Shown piece by piece: positions 55,416 through 64,000 of a stretch of DNA of 64,000 nt. The stretch comes from Chlamydoabsidia padenii (Eukaryota > Mucoromycota > Mucoromycetes > Mucorales > Cunninghamellaceae): NCBI GenBank assembly GCA_025330725.1, contig JAIWND010000001.1:558001-622000 (forward strand), given 5' to 3'. The position numbers were made by a program, and so were the translations under genes. The notes under the pieces are model-generated. The model ran no database searches. It was not told the DNA's origin and was given only the letters and a program-made list of their open reading frames with translations. The stretch's first letter is position 1. Each line of letters begins with the position of its first letter.

Positions 55416-57529
55416 TTATACACGGCGTGCGATAGTATCATTATTGTTGTTCCCGTCTTCGTTTTCGTTATAATCTACCACTTCTTCAGCCTGCACCGTT
55501 TCGTATTTTGATGCATCTAACCTTTGACTTGTATAAAATGTGCCCACAGCAATACATGATAAGAAGATCCAGTTGATGTAGGCTCGTACCGAGAGAGGAA
55601 GCCAGGTGGCGGATATTGATCTAATCCAATAAAAGAGAAGATCATCAGTTTTTTGTTCTTTGTTCTTATTCTTGTTCTTTGGACTTACTGTGACCATAAA
55701 ATACCACATGTGGCAGGACCCAAGGCTCTCATTAGAGAGGCACAACCTAATTTCATGCAAAAAGTTACACAATAGCATGATGAGTAATGTTTTCCACATC
55801 CCCTTTTCACCAACGTTACTTACATTGAGAGAATCCATTAATAGCACCCAGACTTCTGAGAGGAGCACAATTGTTGATCAATAAAGTACAAGAGGTAAAA
55901 CCAATGGTTTGGCACATTGTTTTCAGCATTAGGACGATAAAAAGACCCACCCAGACCCAATATTTTGTATTCGTATGACCTTCCCAGTCTGGCACATTGT
56001 ATAAAAGCCGAACCAATCCATGAGAGAGATAGACAAATATCAAGGTAAAGAGTGTAGATCGATAGAGTCGCACAAGACCGAACCTTCGGACCAAGATGGG
56101 CAAAATAAATAGTTGAGTGATGAGTGTGGTGCATCCTGATATCGCTAATGCTGTTCCAATTTCATTAGAAGCAAACCCGAGACCACCATAGGAGCGTTTA
56201 CTTGCTGTCCAAATCGGGAATAGCTCTAGGTAGAATTAAAAAAAAAAAAAAGGGGAGGAAAATGTTAATGATCTTATGACAAATGTTATAGTATTGCATT
56301 AAAAACACACCATCATAGTAAACCACCTGATAAGCGTAGATTGCATAAGATATGGAGATGGCCCATACTGTTGGTGTGAGTGCTTCTTTAAGTGTAGGTG
56401 GATCAGCTTTGTTTATTGACTGAGCTTCATTATTATTGTTATGATGATTCAAAGTGTTGTATCCATCTTCATCCGCTTCGTCAAGTAAAGGTCGTTGTTC
56501 ATCCGATTGTTGTTTCTTCTCCTTTAGTTGTACACCACCTAATGTTTCTTGTAAGAAGAAGACACCAAAGATAAAACCGATACCACAGATGGATGCTGAT
56601 ATAAAGCATGGCAAAAAGTAAGGATATACCAATAAAAAGTCAGTCAATGCTCCAAGATTGCCAAAGACTGAGGGATAAGTGGTAACAGGATTCGATAAGA
56701 AGCCTATACAAGTTTAATGAGGGGGTTAATCAAGTATCTAATTAATTGTATTAGTTTACTACTACTTACCACCTAATAGTGGACCAATAATACATCCAAG
56801 CCCATACATTAAAGGTAACAAAGAGAAGGCCCTAGTGCGTTGATCAGGGGGTGCAGAAAGTGTGAGCTCCGCCACCATGGATTTAAGGACACCTACATTA
56901 CCATTCTGAGTCGCATAAAGAATGGAATCATTTAGATCATTTGTTAATGTTATTGACATCATGTTTCTTTGAACTTACTAGTAGACCACACAAGCTTCTA
57001 GCAAGTAATGCCCAAATATATGATTTCGATAAACCAAATAAAGTGATACTGATGATGGTGCCAATCATACCACATAAAATGACAGGCCGTCGCCCTATCC
57101 TATCAGATAAGATCCCCCAGTGAATTCCTATTTATTCAAGTTGTTAGTGTCAATATATTGAGATTCTACTTTTACTTACCAGTCAATAGCTGTGATAAGG
57201 CAAAAGAGGCTGTGATAAATCCTATATAGTATCCAATATCTTCTTCTTTAGCAATATCAAAGTCCCTGACCATCTAATATGATCGAATGTTAATATTGGT
57301 GCAGGTTGATTCTCTATTTTCATACTTACAGACACAATAAATGGGAATATAACAGTGAAGCATATCGGTTCCTTTAAAAAAAAGAGTCAAGTAAAAGTAG
57401 GTGAGTTTACATGCATATGATTTGTACATCTTTTCTGCTTCATTAACGGGAGTATCTCATTCCACTTACCGCAAACCGACAGACACAAATAATCACAAGT
57501 TGTTTATAGAGCAGTTCATTTTCACCCAT
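55416..57529 (-). CDS. MFS transporter, ZIFL (zinc-induced-facilitator-like) type
   Basis: Model: complement of join 55416-55620, 55689-55746, 55824-56225, 56311-56703, 56770-56905, 56979-57127, 57180-57273, 57330-57371, 57470-57529; 512 aa, nine exons; one donor is GTGTGT. Twelve membrane helices are expected. The start MGENELLYKQLVIICVCRFA joins EPICFTVIFPFIVSMVRDFD as in plant ZIFL1 and fungal relatives. EEDIGYYIGFITASFALSQL follows. The MFS loop 2-3 signature is GIHWGILSDRIGRRPVILCG. The central cytosolic loop is acidic and Asn/His-rich (QRPLLDEADEDGYNTLNHHN). Later parts include WTASKRSYGGLGFASNEIGT and NNCAPLRSLGAINGFSQC. The C-terminal tail is acidic. ZIFL proteins move potassium/protons, organic ions or zinc chelates; the substrate is unknown here. 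Confidence 0.88.
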
Positions 57530-57953
57530 ACTAGCTTCAAAAATCCAAAGTAAGATCAGACCTTGGGTATTTAAAATCAGGAATGAAGAAAGAAAAAGAA
57601 AAAGGTAGAAAGAAAAAAAAAAAAAAAAAAAAAGATTAAAAGGCATGTTTCGGAGTTTCTGCGTTAAATTTTTCCCGTTTTTCAATTCCCGCTTTTAAAA
57701 GTGGTGCCTGGGAAGAAGAAATGGTGTCAGTTGTACTCTGGATGATGATGATGATCTATTGCACAAGATCAATTTATCAACATAATCGGAAATAGTGAAC
57801 AGTCAAATCTAACATCAGTTTCTGACGACATCAATCAACTAGACTAATTGGAAGAGTAAAATAGGTCACAGGGTCACTTATGATATCTTGATCAAGTCAA
57901 ATACTCTTGATTAATTAAATTGATTGATTGGAAGATAACAAAGCTTTTATTAT

Positions 57954-57984
<31 letters not shown>

Positions 57985-58024
57985 ACTATTGATGGAAAGG
58001 GGTGTTGAAGGATAACCAGCTAAT
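57530..58024. other. Intergenic between MFS promoter and UCH37 3' end
   Basis: A run of about 22 (57612-57633) and motif variant TTCAATTCCCGC (57681-57692), 152 bp upstream of the MFS start. TA-repeat at 57959-57984. Confidence 0.5.
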
Positions 58025-59354
58025 CTACTTTTTCATGTTACTACCACCAGATCTAGTAATTGCCTTTTGTTTTGCCGAGGCCACCAATGGATCCAATTCC
58101 TTTCGTTCAGCCAGAGAACGAAGTAGGTTATATATCATAGGAATAAAGTTATGTTTGCGTAAAGTGTTTTCCCTCTATATAATCAAAATATCAATCAGTC
58201 AACAATGTCTTTATCCTTATATATATATATATATAACACATTACTTACATGCCACCTTGTTCGTTTTTCTTGTTCCATATGTAGTTTGTGTTGTAAGACT
58301 GTTCTATCATTATTCAGTTGTTCCCGTTCTACAGCATTTTCAGGTAATGATAATAAGAGTCCATCTAATTCCTCGATTTGTTCTTCAAACATTTCCAATC
58401 GATCCTTAGTTAAAGCCATCAAACTAAAGTGAAGTTCTGTTGAGCCATATCGAGCCATACGATCTTGGATAGCTTCATTTGCTTTCGAGGTCCAATTGTT
58501 TTCGTCACATACACCTGTCATTTATTCAAAAGAGAAGATAAAAAATTAGTATAAAGTAAATGCATTAATTTCATAAATCTTACTTACCAAGATTGACAGG
58601 TCCTTGACTTAATCCATCCAATTCATACAAAGCACCATGGATTGGCATATAGGCAATAAAATGGTATACATCTTCATCCTTTCCAGACTTGGGATCTTGC
58701 ATTTCGTTTACAAAAGGATCGGATCGAGCAAAACTATTATGAACAGATCGAATCAAATCACTGTTGGATATCGCAAGACCTTTCATCTACGTACGTATAA
58801 ATCATATATAAACTTAGTAGGTGACAGGAGTAGGTGTCATCAAATTACTTACGTCAGGTCCAAAATCAGCAGTGAATTCCTTAAAGTTGGCAAGTTCTTC
58901 ACCAAGATCAATATCATCACGGTTAAGGAGAATGGAGAGAATAGCTTGAGTGGCACAAGCATTGGTAATAACTTGGTTGGCAAAGAAGATATGATCGGTA
59001 GGTCCCGAATCCGCCATAACTGGTTGTGGTTGTCCATTTTGCCACTTGAATAAGAATATTAATCCATATACCGGTCTATCAACAAAAAATATATTATCAG
59101 TATCAGAAAAGATGGAGTATTGTTTTGTTTTCTTTTCTTTAAGTGGAGACAACTTACTTGAGTTCTGCCATGCTTTCGTCATCAAGACTCCAGATTTCTT
59201 CCACCTGGACACCACTAACACCCATACCAGAGATTAGTTCAGTAAAGACACCTATAAAAGTAATTAGTTAGTTAGTTATACATTGATCCAAGTTCATAAT
59301 ATAAGACTTACCAGGATCACTTTCTATAAGACACCAGTTTCCTGCTTCAGACAT
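58025..59354 (-). CDS. UCHL5: Ubiquitin C-terminal hydrolase UCH37/UCHL5 (proteasome-associated)
   Basis: Model: complement of join 58025-58174, 58249-58514, 58588-58786, 58853-59075, 59158-59251, 59312-59354; 324 aa, as expected for UCH37 (329 in human) and longer than UCHL1/3. It trims ubiquitin chains at the proteasome via Rpn13. It starts [20 protein letters not shown]. The catalytic Cys is in [20 protein letters not shown] (about residue 86), His in [13 protein letters not shown] (about 162), Asp in GALYELDGL (about 177), with Gln in the oxyanion region. The C-terminal extension has a coiled coil and the [23 protein letters not shown]-type segment that binds the proteasome, ending [16 protein letters not shown]. 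Residues needed for catalysis are intact. Confidence 0.94.
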
Positions 59355-59456
59355 GATTATTGTTCGTTTAAAAAAGTTTCAATTCAAAAAAGAAAGAAAG
59401 AAAAAAAAAAAAAAAAAAAAAAAAGTCGGAATCGCAATGCACCCACCTTTTATACA

Positions 59457-59468
59457 TTTCAAATTCCG
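59457..59468 (-). promoter_or_regulatory. CDE/CHR-like motif TTTCAAATTCCG
   Basis: It lies 103 bp upstream of the UCH37 start, just beyond a run of about 26 A. Confidence 0.35.
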
Positions 59469-59578
59469 ATCCCCTTCATTATCCAAGGTCCCATACATAG
59501 TTATAAGAAGGCATTGAGCCCAAATCTTTTTATTATAAACCCAAAGTATCTATTACATCTATAAAGTTTATTCTAATA

Positions 59579-60511
<933 letters not shown>

Positions 60512-60727
60512 GTTATCCAGATTCTTGTTGGGCAAAAAATTAAAAGGGAAAAGGAAAAGGAAAAAGAAAAGGGAACCTTATTTTTTATATCCCGCCCACC
60601 ACACATACTTACAAGCTCAGAATTAGAAACACCACGTATTCACTCAATTGTCAACCATTTCAATTGAATTAAAAAACAATCTGGTATTTTGTGAGCAATC
60701 CCCAGTATTTATCTTTTTGCTCAATGC

Positions 60728-60800
60728 TTCCAACATACTTTACAGAAAATAATAAGCTCTCAGGCACTTGTGTCAGGCTGATCAAGGTCAAGATGATCTG
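60728..60800 (-). repeat. Inverted relative of the 38877-39370 repeat
   Basis: On the reverse strand: TGACACAAG, 27 bp later GTAAAGTATGTTGGAA, identical in 16 bases to 38939-38954 and with similar spacing (about 24-29 bp) in all copies. Confidence 0.65.
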
Positions 60801-60803
60801 TGC

Positions 60804-60804
<1 letters not shown>

Positions 60805-60840
<36 letters not shown>
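60805..60840. repeat. Poly(A) homopolymer
   Basis: About 36 A next to the repeat-family copy, as also seen at 38816-38849. Confidence 0.9.
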
Positions 60841-60843
<3 letters not shown>

Positions 60844-60852
60844 GGGACTTGA

Positions 60853-60865
60853 ATTGAAATCCCGC
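60853..60865 (-). promoter_or_regulatory. CDE-like motif ATTGAAATCCCGC upstream of RIC8
   Basis: 75 bp before the RIC8 start. Identical 13-mer at 33243-33255. Confidence 0.4.
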
Positions 60866-60939
60866 TCACAGTGGAATCTTTATAAAATAGAGTTTTTTTG
60901 CTTCTCCTTTTCCTTTCCTCGCTCCCCTTTCTTGCCGAC

Positions 60940-62968
60940 ATGACCAACCTCAACGTCTGCTCTACTCTGGATTCTGGCAATCAAAATGATATCGTTAACC
61001 TATTGAAAACTATAGCGAAGAATCCGGAAGGTAAGTTGTGGATGTACTTGTCATCAAAGGCAGGGTACTAAAAGTGAACTCTGCTTTATTATTAAACTAG
61101 GAGTCGCCCTCACTGAAAAACCAAAATTCATGGACTCCCTCCTAACTCATCTTGTGAACAAGACCTGGAATGAACAAAGTAATATTATTGCTGTTTACAA
61201 TATACCATAACTCATCCATCTTTATAGCATTGACACTTGGTTTAGAAACACTCAAATTGCTTGGTAGAACTACTCAAGGGTCTGAAGTCTTGTTTTCTGA
61301 AAAGGTAAAGAAAAAGAAAAAGGTAATAGATATGTGTGGAATGCTACTAACTTGATACTTTTGGGTATATTGTAATATAGGGTACTCAAGCTCTTGTCAA
61401 AATATCTGGATTGGACGACATTGACTCATTTCAGGACACTCCGCCAACACACGAAGCACTGAAATGTATGGCTAACTGTATTTTACTGGACGAAAAAACA
61501 AAGACCTACCTGGAAAACAACAATGGTATCCGGGCATGTGGGAAACTTCTTCAGTCACGACCAGTACTCTCCATACAAGTCCAATTCTTGATCTGTCGCA
61601 TCTTATTCTTTATGACGGTGAACAGAAGTGACATTGTAAAAGAACTAATGAACTATGATATTGCTCAGTCAACAGAAAAGGTAATATAGACACATATAGT
61701 GGAGAAGCTATTAACATATCATTATACTTGTTCCTACTTTTTTGGGGGGTGGGGCTGAATAGATATTGATGGAAAATGTGCAAAGGATTAAACAAGATAA
61801 AACGATCGACATGGCAGCACCAATCAACCCTGTTTCGGTGGTGAACGAAGCCTTGAAGATGCTATTTAATATGATTTTGGCCTATGGACGACAACAGCAA
61901 CAAGAAGGATCTACTGATACTACAACAACACCAATCACAGCGCCTGATTACTTCCGTCAATGCCTAATACCCATCCTTGACATTATCTTTCTCATTCCAC
62001 CCCCTCAACCGTTGCCAATATCACCACCACACTCACATGCAATCCACGCCTTGATGCAGTATCCTTGCTCTGTTATTGTTGATATCTGGCGGGAACATAA
62101 AAACGACATATTCCAGTCTCCTGATCTCACTGTCGAACAAGGTCGTGCATTTGTGGCCAAAAAGATGACGGAGCTATTACAAGATTCTCTTATGTACTTG
62201 ATACCAGACGAAGATCCTGATGAACAAGCGCCACCAGATAGACAACATTACAACATTGATGCCATTTTGTCTCCTATCATTCTTGTCATTCGAAACTTGG
62301 CTCATGGTGATCCCAACTTGCGACCTTTGATTGCTAATAATCTCTTGCCACAACAAAGGTAAGTGAAAAAAGAAAAGTTTTGTATTTAAAAAGAGTGTTA
62401 CTCATCTTTGTTTCTTTAGTGATCGAATGATGCCTGTAAATCAAGGGAAAGGGTTACCTGCATATTTGATTAGGCTTATGACTTCTGCCATGCTACCACA
62501 AACTAGGGATGCAGTCTGCGAAACTATGTTTGTACTTTGTGATGAAGATGGTAAGTCATGACACCCACATTGTTACTAATATACTAATATTCTATATTGG
62601 ACACATTAGCGACTCGATTTACTCAAAAAGTAGGATACGGTAACGCAATTGGCTTCTTGGTGAATAAAGGAATTGCTATGGAACCACCACAGGAAACTCA
62701 ACAGGATGACAACAATGGCGACACTGACAATGACAATCAACAAATCAATCCAATCACGGGGCAATATGTATCAGCGGAACGGGATCAAGGACCAGCATTG
62801 GCGGATATGACGGACGAGGAAAAAGAACGAGAAGCAGAGAAACTATTTGTGCTATTCGAACGACTGAAAAAGACTGGAATCATCGATGTCGAAAACCCTA
62901 TTGCTAAGGCTATGCGGGAAGGTGGTGGTGATAGTCGTATTACGGAACTAGATAGTGATGAAGAATAA
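60940..62968 (+). CDS. RIC8: Ric8/synembryn, G-alpha chaperone and exchange factor
   Basis: Model: join 60940-61030, 61101-61178, 61228-61304, 61381-61680, 61763-62358, 62420-62550, 62610-62968; 543 aa, typical for Ric8. It folds nascent G-alpha subunits and acts as a non-receptor exchange factor. It is an armadillo-type helical protein: LGLETLKLLGRTTQGSEVLF, EALKCMANCILLDEKTKTYL, VVNEALKMLFNMILAYG, PIILVIRNLAHGDPNLRPLI and GLPAYLIRLMTSAMLPQTRD. The conserved C-terminal part is KVGYGNAIGFLVNKGI, INPITGQYVSAERDQGPALA, DMTDEEKEREAEKLFVLFER and LKKTGIIDVENPIAKAMREG. The acidic tail ELDSDEE contains possible CK2 sites; in animals CK2 phosphorylation of this region activates Ric8. Divergent from APT1. 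Confidence 0.94.
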
Positions 62969-63626
62969 TAGTATGGGTTTAGTGGTTAAACTTTTTTTTT
63001 TAACAAATAAACACACTCTTTATACTTTTGTCTTGTCTTTTTAAAATAATGATAGTACTAGTATCGATGATTTACATTTTGGCTTATTCGTTGATATCAT
63101 CATGATACCAAGGGGTAAGCAGGAGGTGATTCTCTCTTCTTCTTTTTTTTTTTTTTTTTGGTCGTTTTAAAAGAACAACTGTGTAGGATCAGCCCTGCAA
63201 CTACTACCTTCTTCCAAGGACATGATAATATATGCTACTTATACTTTACTCTTTAAAGTAATGATCCATGCTTATGCTCATCCTTCTTTATATAGAAGTA
63301 CACGACAATGTTGGATTGGTGTAATCACTCATTTGTATTATTATAAAGTGGGCATGCATGAAAAAAGGTCTGTGGAGCAAAAGCGCGGGCGGAATTTGAA
63401 ATAATCTGGCTTTTGTAATGCACCCAGATTTTTTTTTTTTTTCTTTTGACTCCTTTTCTTCCTCTTCCACGTAAAACTTTATACATCCTCTCCTTTTTTA
63501 GGTCAACTCCTCTTTCTCTCTTTTACATTCCCCTTCATTCATCCATTTCTACCGTTTTTATATTTGTTTGTCCTTGTCTTTTTAATCTCTCTATATTTTA
63601 CTCCACCTTTGACCTACCAACCCATA
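62969..63626. other. Intergenic with motif GGCGGAATTTGAAA (63388-63401)
   Basis: 658 bp. AAATAAACAC near 63005 fits RIC8 3' processing. The motif copy is 226 bp upstream of the next gene and preceded by GCGCG. T runs at 63145-63160 and 63429-63442. No gene recognised. Confidence 0.5.
63388..63401 (+). promoter_or_regulatory. CDE/CHR-like motif GGCGGAATTTGAAA
   Basis: Same A-for-G variant as at 308-322. Confidence 0.4.
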
Positions 63627-64000
63627 ATGTCGGCAACTGTCCACCCACCATCTAATCAACAAAAGTTTTGGCCTTTGAAAAAGTTTGCTTTAGGGAAAAG
63701 TACACATACAAACATGAATCAACAAAAGGCATCTTCAGGTAAAGAAAACATCAAGTCTTTTACCTTGTTGGATACCCTTGTTAATGTTATGCTTCTTTTT
63801 AGGTACTGGTGACAAGAAGACGAAAAAAGGTTCTAATGGCAACAAATCAGTAGCATCAGTGGAAACAAGTACAGCAACAGCAACAACAAAAACAACACTA
63901 GTAACACTCTCCAAACAAAAAGACGCTCCTTCAAGGTAATATAATAGAATAAAATGGAATATGGCGGGGGATTGGATGGATTTAGGCGCTGTGGGATCTT
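63627..64000 (+). CDS. Start of an unidentified gene, runs off the window
   Basis: Model: join 63627-63738, 63803-63935, then probably 63986 onward (acceptor ATTTAG at 63985). The visible part begins MSATVHPPSNQQKFWPLKKF and continues as a Lys/Ser/Thr-rich, low-complexity stretch (TGDKKTKKGSNGNKSVASVE) that looks disordered. Introns are in phase and GT-AG. Not enough is visible to assign a family. Confidence 0.6.

Larger units (their letters stand above)
60512..60939. other. Divergent promoter APT1/RIC8 with inverted repeat-family copy
   Basis: It contains TTTATATCCCGCCC (60583-60596, weak motif), TTCCAACATACTTTAC (60728-60743) with CTTGTGTCAGG (60768-60778), a reverse-strand relative of the 38877 tandem repeat, then 36 A (60805-60840) and ATTGAAATCCCGC (60853-60865), 75 bp before RIC8. 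Confidence 0.6.

Overview
This 64 kb window is nuclear DNA of a filamentous fungus, most likely an early-diverging Mucoromycota (Mucorales-like) species. The sequence is AT-rich with long A/T homopolymers. Genes are compact and carry many short introns (about 50-100 nt), mostly GTAAGT...AG. The proteins are clear fungal/opisthokont orthologues, including some that animals and early fungi keep but many yeasts lack (Rab4, Ric8, UCHL5/UCH37, a TBRG1-like FYR protein). The species call is inference from gene content and architecture. No rRNA, tRNA, CRISPR array or intact transposon was recognised.

Layout, left to right: 3' end of a Prp43/DHX15 helicase (+); RhoGDI (+); mitochondrial ribosomal bL12m (-); CCR4-NOT subunit Not3 (-) head-to-head with release factor eRF3/Sup35 (+); NADP-isocitrate dehydrogenase (-) head-to-head with Rab4 (+); decapping enhancer Edc3 (-) head-to-head with a large bHLH-zip factor (+); a Hal/Npr-type kinase (+); an FYR-domain protein (+); a DOPA-dioxygenase-like protein (+); an orphan coiled-coil protein (+); Bem1/Scd2 (-) head-to-head with an 812-aa orphan membrane protein (+); a choline/ethanolamine phosphotransferase (+); a nucleotide pyrophosphatase (+); auxilin/Swa2 (+); a 2 kb repeat-bearing gap; a Kin1-type kinase (-) head-to-head with a class V PLP enzyme (+); Naa15 (-) head-to-head with a DUF1279 protein (+); eEF1A (-); an RGG-tailed protein (-); an adenylate-kinase-like protein (+); a repeat protein ending in a CAAX box (+); a ZIFL-like MFS transporter (-); UCH37 (-); acyl-protein thioesterase (-) head-to-head with Ric8 (+); and the start of an unidentified gene (+).

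Two themes stand out. First, many genes act on mRNA translation and decay (Not3, eRF3, Edc3, eEF1A) or on small-G-protein and polarity signalling (RhoGDI, Rab4, Bem1, Ric8, Kin1, acyl-protein thioesterase). Second, a short motif close to GCGGGATTT(G/A/C)AAA recurs about 25 times between genes. It often lies 75-160 bp upstream of start codons and is sometimes paired or shared by divergent genes. It reads like an E2F/CDE half-site fused to a CHR element (TTYRAA). It also occurs in convergent gaps and inside a degenerate repeat family, so it may be a dispersed regulatory or chromatin element rather than a simple core promoter.

Gene models below were built by hand from reading frames and splice consensus. 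Exon ends may be off by a base where repeats make counting hard.
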